From contig CAZNYC010000024.1 in assembly GCA_964577175.1 (NCBI GenBank), positions 1 to 38,842 on the forward strand: a stretch of DNA of 38,842 nt. Reading direction: 5' to 3'. A program made the translations under genes and the position numbers. This document shows positions 30,476-38,842 of the stretch, in pieces. Below the pieces are notes generated by a model that searched no databases, was not told the DNA's origin, and saw nothing but the letters and a program-made list of their open reading frames with translations. This stretch comes from BS750m-G62 sp964577175 (GTDB lineage Bacteria; Planctomycetota; Phycisphaerae; FEN-1346). Position 1 is the stretch's first letter. Every line of letters starts with the position of its first letter.

Positions 30476-31855
30476 TCATTTCTCCTTCGGGCCGAAGCGC
30501 AACTCCAGGATGCCGCCGGAGACGCCCTCCTGCAGCCGCACCTCCACCCCCATCGGAAGCCGTAGGGTGACGACGTCGCCGTCGGCCCACTCGCGCTCGA
30601 TGACGAGGTAGGAGAGCGGCCGGGCCTCGGCGTCCATCGCCTCCCCGTTCACCTGGACGTGTGCCCCATCGCACCACGCGGGCACGCGCAGGTACAGGGG
30701 GAACCGCACGGCCTTCGGCGCCCGGACGCGGAAACGAATCGCCTCCTCGAACGGGTAGTGCGTGTCTTCGGCGATCGTGACGTCGGTGCCGCCTGCGACC
30801 TTGGCCGTCACGTCGCTGGCGGCGTAGAGGGAGGCGCACCGCCCGCCGTCGCTCGTGGCGAGCCAGAGTTCCTCGGCGAAGTACGGCCATCCGTGGCCGT
30901 GGTTGTGCTGGCAGCAGCGGTAGCGGTGGGGATCGTAGGCGAACATGCATCCGCCGTTCTGGATGCCGGGGGAGTGGTTCTTCGCATCGAGCACCACCTG
31001 GTTGGGCGCGGTCAGGTAATGGAGCCCCCGCTGGTCGGCCGGCTGGGAGGCCGGCAGGTCGTTGAAGGCCACCTCCTCGCACCGGTCCGCCCACACGGGG
31101 TCGCCGGTGATCTTCGTGAGCATCTCGAAGGAGTGCATGAACTCGACCATGGAGCACGTCTCGGCGGCCTGGCGGGGATCGTCATAGCCCTGGCGGCAGT
31201 TCTCGTCGGCGCCGAACATGCCGCCCGGCACCTGGCCGTACAGGTCGATGACCGTCTTGTGGTTGTGGTAGGCGGCATCGCGGAACTTCTTTTCGCGGGC
31301 CTGCATCCAGAAGACGGCGGGCTCGCGGAAACACTGGCTGATGTTCACGCCGTGCCAGTTGGCCACGCCGCCCGTCCAGTCGGCGGTGTTGCGATGGATC
31401 TTCTCGGCCACCTCCAGGAGCCACGCCTCGCCGGTCCGGTTGTAGAGCCAGTAGACGGACTCCAGGTTGTCGCCGGCCCGCACGTGCTGCCAGTACGGGA
31501 CGAGGAAGTCCTCGTCGGGCACGGTCTGCTGGAACCGGAAGTAGGCGGCCATGAGATCGAGGTCGCGGTCGTCGCCGGTCGCCTCGTAGTAGGATTGCAG
31601 GCAGTTCAGGGCGATCATGTTGGGCCAGAAATCCGGCTTCCCGCCGCGACGCTTCAGGTTGTTGCGCGGGCCGAACCAGCCGTCGTCGCGTTGGCTGGCG
31701 AGGATGCCTTCGATCCACGTGCGGCTCTCTTTGATGATACGCTCGTCGCCGAGAACGTAACCGAGGTCGCCGAACCGACCGCGGGGTGCCACGGATTGCT
31801 TGTCAATCCGTGTTCCAGGATCGGAGCGCACGCTTTGCCGAGCAAACCGTGGCAC
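30476..31855 (-). CDS. GH127-type (DUF1680) glycosidase, 5'-truncated at a PAL-C element
   Basis: About 435 family-like residues. GH127 members such as HypBA1 are retaining beta-L-arabinofuranosidases with a Zn-bound nucleophilic Cys. The motifs for that site are present: 'AETCSMVE' (Glu-x-Cys, near 31150-31170) and 'RYRCCQHNHG' (paired Cys, near 30905-30930). Also 'ESVYWLYNRTGE', 'GGCMFAYDP' and the C-terminal beta domain 'FPLYLRVPAWCDGA'. Homology begins abruptly at 'FGDLGYVLGDERI', immediately after a PAL-C element (31786-31855). The signal peptide and the first 100 or more residues expected are missing, and no good start codon or ribosome site exists; the frame is merely open to 32173, overlapping the dehydrogenase gene. 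The start given is a GTG in the element terminus. Most likely a broken gene despite an intact catalytic half. Confidence 0.6.
   Translation of the reverse strand: MPRFARQSVRSDPGTRIDKQSVAPRGRFGDLGYVLGDERIIKESRTWIEGILASQRDDGWFGPRNNLKRRGGKPDFWPNMIALNCLQSYYEATGDDRDLDLMAAYFRFQQTVPDEDFLVPYWQHVRAGDNLESVYWLYNRTGEAWLLEVAEKIHRNTADWTGGVANWHGVNISQCFREPAVFWMQAREKKFRDAAYHNHKTVIDLYGQVPGGMFGADENCRQGYDDPRQAAETCSMVEFMHSFEMLTKITGDPVWADRCEEVAFNDLPASQPADQRGLHYLTAPNQVVLDAKNHSPGIQNGGCMFAYDPHRYRCCQHNHGHGWPYFAEELWLATSDGGRCASLYAASDVTAKVAGGTDVTIAEDTHYPFEEAIRFRVRAPKAVRFPLYLRVPAWCDGAHVQVNGEAMDAEARPLSYLVIEREWADGDVVTLRLPMGVEVRLQEGVSGGILELRFGPKEK
31786..31855. repeat. PAL-C element at the truncated end of the GH127 gene
   Basis: Termini GTGCCAC (31786-31792) and GTGGCAC (31849-31855); hairpins with GATTGCTTGTCAATC and GTTTGCTCGGCAAAGC on the coding strand. 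In the GH127 frame it ends 'RIDKQSVAP'. Confidence 0.9.
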
Positions 31856-31950
31856 CCGCGCGATCGCGACCGGGCGCCGGGTGCGACGGGCGGCGCAATC
31901 GCCGCGGCGAACATGGACGGCGTCGCACGGATTGCGATTCGCCGACGTCC

Positions 31951-33048
31951 TTACGCTTCCGGCGCCAGGGCCACCTTCATCGCCTCGCCCTTCCGCATCA
32001 GGTCGTGGGCGGCGTTCGCGTCGGCGAGCGGCATCGTGTGCGTGATCATCCGGGCGAAGTCGTCGAGGTTCCGTTTCATCAGGGCCACCGCCCGCTCCAT
32101 GTGCCGCGTGTGGCTGACCCACACGCCCACGTACTTCAGGTCCGGCCGGACGAGGTCCGCAAACGGGTCCCATTCCATGGACCCGCCCGGCTGGCCGAAG
32201 CCCGCGGTCACGTACCGCCCGCCCTGCCGCACGAGGCCGAGCCCCTCGCGGACGACGGCGGCCTTGCCGACGGCCTCGTAGACGGCGTCGGCGCCCCGGC
32301 CGCCGGTGAGGTCACGGACGGCCTCGCGGCGGTCGTCCTCGCTCGTCTCATTGAGATTCAGCGTGTGTGTGGCGCCGAAGCGGCGCGCGAGGTCCAGCCG
32401 GGCCTCGGCCAGGTCGACGGCCACGATCGTCTCGGCCCCGCACTCGCGGGCCAGGGCCGTCATGAAACACCCGAGCGGCCCGACGCCCTGGACGACGACG
32501 GTTTCGCCCTCGGTCGGCTCGAAATAATCGAACGCGTGGGCGGCGGTGGCGCCGGAGCACGAGGCCGTGACGAGCGTCTTGTGATGGTCGGCCGGCACGT
32601 CGTCGATCACGAAGATGTCCGTCCGGGCGTCGAGCGGCAGGTACTGGCTGTAGCATCCGTTGACGTGCGGGGGCACCTCCACGCCCCGGTGGATGCCGTA
32701 GACGAACCGCTCCGGGCACAGGTGATGCTCGCCGCGCGCGCAGAAGAAGCACTTGCCGCACACCACCCCGCGGTTCCAGAGGACGGGCATGCCGGGCTCG
32801 AGGGGGCGGCCGTCGGCGCTCTGCTTCTGGCCGCTGACTTCGACGACCTCGCCGACGCCCTCGTGGCCGAGGATGATGGGCAGGGGCGTCCGCGGGTCCT
32901 CGCCGGAGGCCATGTGCAGGTCGGACCCGCACACGCCCGCGTAGGTCACGCGGACGAGGACCTCGCCCTCGCCGAGGGGCGGGAGGTCGAACGCCTGCAT
33001 CTGGAGCGGCTGCCGGAACGCGACGAGCACCTGGGTCTGGGTCTTCAT
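31951..33048 (-). CDS. Zinc-dependent medium-chain alcohol dehydrogenase
   Basis: 365 residues, ATG at 33048 with GAGGAA nine bases upstream. Catalytic zinc ligands are in 'GVCGSDLH' (C40) and 'GHE' (61-63); the structural zinc site has C97, C100, C103 and C111 in 'CGKCFFCARGEHHLC'. The Rossmann motif 'VQGVGPLG' (186-193) is followed by Asp212 at the end of beta-2 ('AVDLAEA'), which favours NAD over NADP. Substrate is unknown; overall it resembles sugar- or polyol-dehydrogenase-like members. It lies directly upstream of the truncated GH127 gene with about 95 bases between the stop and the element, so the pair may once have formed a sugar-catabolic operon. Confidence 0.92.
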   Translation of the reverse strand: MKTQTQVLVAFRQPLQMQAFDLPPLGEGEVLVRVTYAGVCGSDLHMASGEDPRTPLPIILGHEGVGEVVEVSGQKQSADGRPLEPGMPVLWNRGVVCGKCFFCARGEHHLCPERFVYGIHRGVEVPPHVNGCYSQYLPLDARTDIFVIDDVPADHHKTLVTASCSGATAAHAFDYFEPTEGETVVVQGVGPLGCFMTALARECGAETIVAVDLAEARLDLARRFGATHTLNLNETSEDDRREAVRDLTGGRGADAVYEAVGKAAVVREGLGLVRQGGRYVTAGFGQPGGSMEWDPFADLVRPDLKYVGVWVSHTRHMERAVALMKRNLDDFARMITHTMPLADANAAHDLMRKGEAMKVALAPEA

Positions 33049-33121
33049 CGTGCGGATTCCTCATGGGGGTTCGCGTGGAGACGCCATGCTATCACCGCCG
33101 GGCCAGCGGGGCAAGCCGCCT

Positions 33122-33200
33122 TGGACTGCGGTGCCCTGGCACCGCTTTGGCCGTGCCGGAAACGGCCAACGGCAAAGCGGCGACAGGTCGCCGCAGTCCA
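33122..33200. repeat. PAL-F element
   Basis: Termini TGGACTGCGG (33122-33131) and CCGCAGTCCA (33191-33200) are perfect inverted repeats; the interior forms CCGCTTTGGCCGT/ACGGCAAAGCGG arms. Only one copy in the window. Short dispersed repeats ending in CCGCAGTCCA are familiar to me from Verrucomicrobia/Planctomycetes genomes, from memory. Confidence 0.85.
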
Positions 33201-33227
33201 TAAACGGCCCCGGCGCCGATGCGCGCA

Positions 33228-33256
33228 TTGACACCCGTGCGCGCGGCCCCTAAGAT
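33228..33256 (+). promoter_or_regulatory. Predicted promoter of hemL
   Basis: A perfect TTGACA (33228-33233) and TAAGAT (33251-33256), 17-bp spacer. The transcript would start near 33263, immediately before the full PAL-A element, placing that element in the hemL leader. The 377-base gap 33049-33425 contains this promoter, PAL-F and PAL-A. Confidence 0.65.
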
Positions 33257-33268
33257 GGCGGCTTAAAA

Positions 33269-33386
33269 CGACAACGCTAACTTGTGCGCGGCGGGTCTCC
33301 GCAGGCGCCGCGCAGCCCTGAAAAGGCCGTTTCGAACGCGGTGGGTGCGGAGACCCACCGCGCAAATGGCCGGCTTGGCGTTGTCG
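33269..33386. repeat. PAL-A element, complete reference copy (118 bp) in the hemL leader
   Basis: Termini CGACAACGC (33269-33277) and GCGTTGTCG (33378-33386). First hairpin GCGCGGCGGGTCTCCGCAGG continuing to CGCCGCGC; second, GCGGTGGGT/ACCCACCGC around GCGGAG. A GGCCG...CGGCC pair flanks the second hairpin. Confidence 0.95.
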
Positions 33387-33425
33387 TGTTAACCTTCGAC
33401 CGCCCGCGAAACGAAAAGGCCCGGC

Positions 33426-34888
<1,463 letters not shown>

Positions 34889-34925
34889 GGCGCCGCCGTG
34901 CCGATTCACCTTGCAGGAGAGAGCG

Positions 34926-35834
34926 ATGGCTCAAGAACAGAAACGCGACCAGACGGTTCGCCTGCCCAACCCGAGCGCGCAGCCGTTCGTGGCCGCCCTC
35001 AAGACCGTGCGGTTCTTCGCCGTCCTGTTCTTCTGGGTGACCATGGTGTGCGTCCTGGCGCACGTGGCGGCATTCGTGCTGACCGAATGGGTGGACCTGT
35101 ACCGCGTGTCGGAGGAACCTCCCGCGGCCGCCTCGCCCGCCGAGGAGGCCGTCCGCACGCCCGCCGCCTGGCTGGGCCTGGTGGAATCGTCGTCGGCGGC
35201 GGCCCAGCCGGGCGAACTCTTCCCCAACGTCGAGCCCGAAGAGCCCTCGCCCGCACCGTCGGCCGGGGAAGGCGACGAGGGCGAGGCCGGCGGGGAGGAA
35301 ACCGACGGCCCCGGCGCCTTCGAGACCGAGGGCACCGTTGCCGCCCCCCCGAACGGCGAACCGGAGGCGGGGGAATCGGAGCAGCCTGACGGCGACGCCG
35401 CCCGGCGCCGCTCCGCCCGGGCCCGGTACTATCGGGAACTGACGGCCAACGTGCTGGGGCCGGCCCGGTCGGTCGGCATCCTGGCCTCGGTCCTGCTGGC
35501 GGTGACGGTGTTCCTGTATCTCCAGATCGCCCTGCTGGGCCGGCTGGCGGGCATCCGGCAATTGACGCGGGCGCTGTTCCTGATCCTGCTGTTCCTGGCC
35601 ACCGTCTTGCCGTGGGGCAGCGTCTTCGAGGACGTGCAGGCGAGTTCGCTGTTCGACTTCGAGGACCTGCTCTCGGCCCACGCGATGGGGATGGGCACGT
35701 CGGGCGATTGGGTGGAGACCGCCCGGTACTACGGCCGGTTTCTCATCTACCCCTCGGTCAGCGTGGTCCTGCTGGCCCTGGCGGGGATCCATTTCGCGGG
35801 AGGCTACAGCCGGTCGGTGCTCGCGAACGAGTGA
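34926..35834 (+). CDS. Membrane protein with acidic Pro-rich loop, unknown function
   Basis: 302 residues; ATG at 34926 with AGGAGAG six to eight bases upstream. One membrane helix at about 27-52 ('FFAVLFFWVTMVCVLAHVAA'), then a long disordered loop (about 60-160) rich in Glu, Pro, Ala and Gly, then three helices ('VGILASVLLAVTVFLYLQIA', 'LTRALFLILLFLATVLPWGS' and 'FLIYPSVSVVLLALAGIHF'). No enzymatic motif. The two cytoplasmic or periplasmic faces cannot be assigned. The gene follows hemL by 37 bases and is likely co-transcribed. I do not recognise the family. Confidence 0.75.
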   Translation: MAQEQKRDQTVRLPNPSAQPFVAALKTVRFFAVLFFWVTMVCVLAHVAAFVLTEWVDLYRVSEEPPAAASPAEEAVRTPAAWLGLVESSSAAAQPGELFPNVEPEEPSPAPSAGEGDEGEAGGEETDGPGAFETEGTVAAPPNGEPEAGESEQPDGDAARRRSARARYYRELTANVLGPARSVGILASVLLAVTVFLYLQIALLGRLAGIRQLTRALFLILLFLATVLPWGSVFEDVQASSLFDFEDLLSAHAMGMGTSGDWVETARYYGRFLIYPSVSVVLLALAGIHFAGGYSRSVLANE

Positions 35835-35892
35835 CCCGTCGTCGCCTCTCGTCACCGGCGAGGATGGCGATACGGCGACGAGGACTGATCGC

Positions 35893-35991
35893 TGTCATCC
35901 TGAGCGAAGCGAAGGATCTCGCCTTGCGAAAGGCAAAACGGCCACAGTCACGGCCAGATTCTTCGGGCCGCTTGCGGCCCTCAGAATGACA
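35893..35991. repeat. PAL-D element upstream of the zinc-ribbon gene
   Basis: Termini TGTCATCCTGAG and CTCAGAATGACA; shows GAGCGAAGCGAAGGATCTCG on the left and GATTCTTCGGGCCGCTTGCGG on the right. 58 bases after the stop of the upstream gene. Confidence 0.9.
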
Positions 35992-36030
35992 ACGTCGGGC
36001 GGCACGTTTGAGGGCGGACGGAGGGACGCG

Positions 36031-37020
36031 ATGATCCGGTTCAAATGTCCGGAGTGCGGCTCGCAGATGGAAGTGGATGAGTCGTTCGCCGGCCGTCCCG
36101 CCCGGTGCCCGACGTGCGGCGTGGGCCTGAAGGTGCCGGCCGAGGGCGAGACGGCGGCGCCGGCGCGGCCGGCGGGCGCGAGGCGGTCCGGAACGGCCCG
36201 GCTCAAGATCGGCGACGAAGAGGTCGACGTCGTTCCCCCCCTGGAGACGATGGTCCTGGTGAGCATGGCGTGCGTGGCCCTGTCGGTGGTGGTCTTCGTC
36301 CTGGCCGGGCTGCTGAAGTTCGTCACCCCCCCCTGGGCGGTGGGCGCCCTGCTCGGGGCGCTGCTCGCCCTGCTGGGCATCATCGTGGGCGTGCCGGCGT
36401 ACCACAGCGTCCGACGGAGCAAGGGACAACGCCGCGGCCGGACCCACGCCACCATCTCGATGCTGGCCGGCGCGGGGCTGTTCCTGGTGCTGCTGGTGAT
36501 CGCCATCGTCGGCCTGTTTCAGCACTATTACATGCGGCCGACGTGCGAGGAGAATCTCAAACACATCTACACCGCGCTGCGGGCCTATGCCGAGGATCAC
36601 GGCGGGGCGCTGCCGCCCGAACTCGAAACCCTCGTCGAGAAGGAGTACCTCGAGAGCGACCACTGGCTGACCTGCCCCGCCCACAAGATGCCCGTCGGCG
36701 AGACCACCTACGTCCTGACCCCGGAGATCAACCTCTCGGCCAAGCGACCGGACGGCAGCGACTGGTGGCCGCCCGATACCATGATCGTCTGCGATGGCCG
36801 GCCCGACGCCCACACGGACCGCGAGGTCCGCGTACTGCTTCTGGACGGCACGATCGAGCATGTGCCCGCCGAGGACTGGTATTCGTATCGCAAGACGCAG
36901 AACAACCGCTGGACCCGCATCGTCAACCAGATCCGGGCCCTCCGCGAGGAGGCGGAGGCCGAAACCGAGGAGGATGACGCGGAGGCGCCCGCCCCCGACG
37001 CCGAGGAGACTTCCCCGTGA
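36031..37020 (+). CDS. Zinc-ribbon membrane protein with pilin-like C-terminal domain
   Basis: 329 residues; ATG at 36031 with GGAGGG upstream. An N-terminal zinc ribbon uses C6, C9, C26 and C29 ('FKCPECGSQM...RCPTCGVGLKVP'). After a Pro/Ala linker come three hydrophobic helices at about 70-95, 100-125 and 147-167. The C-terminal domain begins 'CEENLKHIYTALRAYAEDHGG', the pattern seen after the helix of Planctomycete type II pseudopilin-like proteins ('NLK.I..AL..YA.D..G..P'), then 'TYVLTPEI', 'DTMIVCDG' and 'VLLLDGTIEHVP', a short beta-sheet module. It ends in an acidic tail. Function unknown. Its stop overlaps the next start (GTGA). Confidence 0.8.
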   Translation: MIRFKCPECGSQMEVDESFAGRPARCPTCGVGLKVPAEGETAAPARPAGARRSGTARLKIGDEEVDVVPPLETMVLVSMACVALSVVVFVLAGLLKFVTPPWAVGALLGALLALLGIIVGVPAYHSVRRSKGQRRGRTHATISMLAGAGLFLVLLVIAIVGLFQHYYMRPTCEENLKHIYTALRAYAEDHGGALPPELETLVEKEYLESDHWLTCPAHKMPVGETTYVLTPEINLSAKRPDGSDWWPPDTMIVCDGRPDAHTDREVRVLLLDGTIEHVPAEDWYSYRKTQNNRWTRIVNQIRALREEAEAETEEDDAEAPAPDAEETSP

Positions 37021-37370
37021 CCGACTCCCCCACCCCCCCGCCGTCCGACGCCTTGCCCGAGACCTCCGACCGCCCGGGCCGCCCGCACGCCGCGCTGCTC
37101 AAGGCCCTGGCCGCCGTCATGCTGGTGGCGCCCCTGGCCGGCATCGCCTGGCACGCCTGGGTCTATCTCGCGTTCGACCGCGACGCCGTGATCGCCTACG
37201 GCGCGAGCCCCTGGATGAAAACCTCGGCCGGCCTCGCGTTCGTCCTGCTCCTCGTCAACTGGTTCCACTATCGGCACACCCGGTGGACGGTGGACCTGGT
37301 GTCGCGGATACTGCTGTACGCCTGGGCGGTGTCGATGGCCCTGTTGTGGGTCCGCGTCCGGAACGCGTGA
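37017..37370 (+). CDS. Small membrane protein, unknown function
   Basis: 117 residues from a GTG at 37017 overlapping the preceding stop by four bases, so translationally coupled. A Pro-rich N-terminus of about 25 residues is followed by three membrane helices ('LLKALAAVMLVAPLAGIAWHAW', here quoted in part as 'ALAAVMLVAPLAGIA'; 'SAGLAFVLLLVNWF'; 'ILLYAWAVSMALLWV'). No recognisable domain. Coupling to the zinc-ribbon protein suggests they act together in the membrane. Confidence 0.7.
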   Translation: MTDSPTPPPSDALPETSDRPGRPHAALLKALAAVMLVAPLAGIAWHAWVYLAFDRDAVIAYGASPWMKTSAGLAFVLLLVNWFHYRHTRWTVDLVSRILLYAWAVSMALLWVRVRNA

Positions 37371-37390
37371 CGCCGGGCCCCGTCAGGCAC

Positions 37391-37460
37391 GTGCCGCGGT
37401 TGGCTTGTCAAACCGTGCGTCGCAATCGCCAGGCACCGATGGACAAGCAATCGGTGGCAC
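37391..37460. repeat. PAL-C element downstream of the small membrane protein gene
   Basis: GTGCCGC on the left (one mismatch to GTGCCAC) and GTGGCAC at 37454-37460; hairpins CGGTTGGCTTGTCAAACCG and CACCGATGGACAAGCAATCGG. It starts 20 bases after the stop codon. The 602-base gap 37371-37972 holds this element, three further palindromes, a promoter and a leader; I see no gene in it. Confidence 0.88.
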
Positions 37461-37481
37461 CCGGCGCGCTAGCACGCGTCC

Positions 37482-37509
37482 GCGCGGTGGGCAAGACTGC
37501 CCACCGCGC
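37482..37509. repeat. Palindrome mixing PAL-A arms with a PAL-E loop
   Basis: Perfect 11-base arms GCGCGGTGGGC/GCCCACCGCGC around AAGACT. The arms resemble PAL-A and the loop resembles PAL-E. A second imperfect palindrome (CGGGCGGCTTGCCCGCC core) follows at 37514-37538. Confidence 0.75.
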
Positions 37510-37546
37510 TAACACTCGGGCGGCTTGCCCGCCAGTGCTGTGCGGC

Positions 37547-37616
37547 GTGTGGCCCGGCCGGCTTGCCCGGCCGGGAAGGGATATCGACCCGGTTGGACAA
37601 GCCAACCGGGCCACAC
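37547..37616. repeat. PAL-C/E-type two-hairpin element
   Basis: Termini GTGTGGCCCGG (37547-37557) and CCGGGCCACAC (37606-37616). Internal hairpins CGGCCGGCTTGCCCGGCCG and CCCGGTTGGACAAGCCAACC plus GGG. Same plan as PAL-C with different termini. Confidence 0.85.
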
Positions 37617-37768
37617 ACACGCGGCGGGCGCGGAACCCCACCGCGCCAAACGCTGCCGTGGCGCTGTCGCGCCAGCCCCCATCTCGCCCCCGCGGCCCAT
37701 CTTAACGGCCCCCCGGCAAAAAAGCCCCGGGTCCTTCGGTCTGGGACAGGTTTTTCCGGCCAAGTCAT

Positions 37769-37796
37769 TTGACAGCGGCCCCTTTTGGGTTAAACT
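37769..37796 (+). promoter_or_regulatory. Predicted promoter of the PEP-CTERM gene
   Basis: A perfect TTGACA (37769-37774) and TAAACT (37791-37796) with a 16-bp spacer, giving a leader of about 170 nt before the ATG at 37973. Confidence 0.6.
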
Positions 37797-37865
37797 TCTA
37801 TGAAGTATGGTTTGCCGACACAACTGGCCGCGTCGCACGGCGCGGCAGCCGGCGCGGGGCCTAGG

Positions 37866-37972
37866 ACCGGGGGAGCAGGGGACACGTCGTCTCCCGCCGG
37901 TCGGCCAAAGGAAACGGACATATCGCATGGGCAAGGCGCCGCCGACGGTGCCGCATGGCAAGGGGTAGCACG
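37866..37972 (+). promoter_or_regulatory. Structured 5' leader of the PEP-CTERM gene, unidentified
   Basis: A hairpin with arms ACCGGGGGAG/CTCCCGCCGGT (37866 to about 37902) is followed by GGCCAAAGGAAACGGA and a second hairpin GGCGCC-GCCGAC-GGTGCC, which sits between two near-identical sequences CGCATGGGCAAGG and CGCATGGCAAGG. AAGGGG before the ATG serves as ribosome site, so the second hairpin could mask it. I could not match it to a riboswitch class with confidence. Confidence 0.3.
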
Positions 37973-38842
37973 ATGAAACATTTACTGTACGCACTTCTGG
38001 TGGCCGGCCTGATGGTGGGCACCGCCCAGGCCGGGACGATTCTGCTGGTCAGCGACAGCGAGGTGCCGGGCGGCTCCGGCACGGATCACCATGACGACAA
38101 CCTGGTGGCGTTTCTCCAGGACCTCGGCCACACGGTGGATACCAGCGGCATGAACGAGCAGATGCGCGAGGGCGGCACCAGTCCGTGGGCTGCCGGGAAC
38201 GAGGCCAAACTCGCGAACCTCCAGAACGCCGACCTGGTGGTCGTCAGCCGCAGAACCGGCAGCGGGGGTTACGACGACGACCGTAAGGGATGGAACGAAC
38301 TGACAACGCCGCTTCTCCTGATGAGCGGGTACCTGACGCGAGGCGAAACCGCCCAAAAGAAATGGGGCTGGACCACCGGCGGCAGCGGCGACGCCGCCAA
38401 GGCCGAGACCGACATGGACATCGACGAGACCGGTCACGCGTTCGTGGCCGGCGTCTCCGACCCGACCACCCTCTTCGACTGGTCGACCGTCCCGGCCGGC
38501 GACGACAAGGCCCCGAAGGGCGTCTACCTCCCGAACGCGGGGGACGACCATGCCGGCACGCTCATCGGCACGTTCGACGGAAGGCCGATGCTCATGGACA
38601 TCGCCGCCGGAACCAACCTCGACACGTTGAACAGCACCACCGACAAGTACGGCACGACCGGCGAGCGCCGCGCCTTCTTCGCCGACTGGGGTTACGACAT
38701 GGACCTGGGTGATCCTTTCGACCGGCAGGCCCAGTTTGACGACTTCATCACGGACGACTACAAGACCGTCCTCGGGAACATGGTCGGCACGATGATTCCC
38801 GAACCGGCGACGCTGGCGCTCCTCGGCCTCGGCCTGGGCGCG
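37973..38842 (+). CDS. PEP-CTERM-anchored exported protein (3' end outside window)
   Basis: 290 residues are visible from the ATG at 37973, with no stop before the window edge. A signal peptide 'MKHLLYALLVAGLMVGTAQA' occupies 1-20. The mature part starts 'GTILLVSDSEVPGGSG', then 'DDNLVAFLQDLGHTVDTSGM' and 'NADLVVVSRRTGSGGYDDDR', which looks like a Rossmann-type, glutamine-amidotransferase-like or ThuA-like fold ('L..LGHTVD', 'ADLVVVSR'). The last visible residues, 'IPEPATLALLGLGLGA', are a PEP-CTERM sorting signal (Pro-Glu-Pro followed by a membrane helix), the target of exosortase. So it is exported and probably anchored at the surface. Its substrate or role is unknown. Confidence 0.85.
   Translation, partial: MKHLLYALLVAGLMVGTAQAGTILLVSDSEVPGGSGTDHHDDNLVAFLQDLGHTVDTSGMNEQMREGGTSPWAAGNEAKLANLQNADLVVVSRRTGSGGYDDDRKGWNELTTPLLLMSGYLTRGETAQKKWGWTTGGSGDAAKAETDMDIDETGHAFVAGVSDPTTLFDWSTVPAGDDKAPKGVYLPNAGDDHAGTLIGTFDGRPMLMDIAAGTNLDTLNSTTDKYGTTGERRAFFADWGYDMDLGDPFDRQAQFDDFITDDYKTVLGNMVGTMIPEPATLALLGLGLGA

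Noticed and set aside
37408..37641. Several short frames over the repeat-rich region 37381-37720
   Set aside because: They are created by palindromic elements, have no ribosome site or family pattern, and overlap each other on both strands.
37700..37740. Intrinsic terminator around the AAAAAAGCCCCGGG stretch
   Set aside because: I could not pair a convincing stem with a T tract on either strand in the expected orientation.

Overview
This is a GC-rich window with densely packed, mostly operonic genes. Its content points to an anaerobic or facultative member of the Planctomycetota, probably Phycisphaerae-like. The evidence is an Rnf-complex gene, a PEP-CTERM surface protein, a Tat-exported sulfatase, a heparinase II/III-like enzyme and a GH127-type glycosidase, together with a CvpA-like protein and zinc-ribbon/pilin-like membrane proteins. 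The lineage is an inference from gene content; no rRNA is present. The sequence looks like a metagenome scaffold, because it contains a 100-N join flanked by a perfect 55-bp duplication.

Layout. 1-372 is the 3' end of rnfB. 466-1179 encodes a small secreted protein. 1357-5053 (+) is rpmA, obgE, coaX and an mnmE-like gene, the last three overlapping by 4 nt. 5154-8170 (-) is dxr and rseP, which overlap; a back-to-back promoter pair separates dxr from a secreted heparinase-like gene (8306-10354, +). 10430-11142 (+) is an MNT/HEPN pair. From 26606 down to 11164 runs a long minus-strand block: TPR lipoprotein, S1/P1-nuclease-like protein, mtaB, aroA, lipoprotein, SpoIIE phosphatase, hisF, pilT, a degenerate gspE/pilB homologue, a cvpA-like gene, tldD and pmbA. 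26864-33048 (-) holds catabolic and surface genes: sulfatase, eight-repeat PQQ-type propeller, Mth938-domain protein, truncated GH127 and a zinc alcohol dehydrogenase. 33426-37370 (+) is hemL (split by the assembly gap) and three membrane-protein genes. 37371-37972 is a repeat-filled non-coding stretch ending in a promoter and leader for a PEP-CTERM protein that runs off the window.

The most striking feature is a dense population of short (about 25-225 bp) palindromic elements belonging to at least six families, called PAL-A to PAL-F here. The larger members share one plan: terminal inverted repeats enclosing two internal hairpins. They sit just downstream of stop codons in most intergenic gaps, in the leader of hemL, and, unusually, in frame inside conserved protein genes (three in mnmE, two in mtaB, three plus nested hairpins in the nuclease-like gene, one at the broken end of the GH127 gene). 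This recalls the protein-coding palindromic elements known from Rickettsia, but the sequences here are different and several unrelated families behave in the same way.

How the genes work together: household functions (isoprenoid, shikimate, histidine, tetrapyrrole and CoA synthesis, ribosome assembly, tRNA modification, membrane proteolysis) are interleaved with export and surface functions (retraction ATPase, polysaccharide-degrading enzymes, PEP-CTERM protein). There are no phage genes, transposases, tRNAs, rRNAs or CRISPR arrays that I can recognise.
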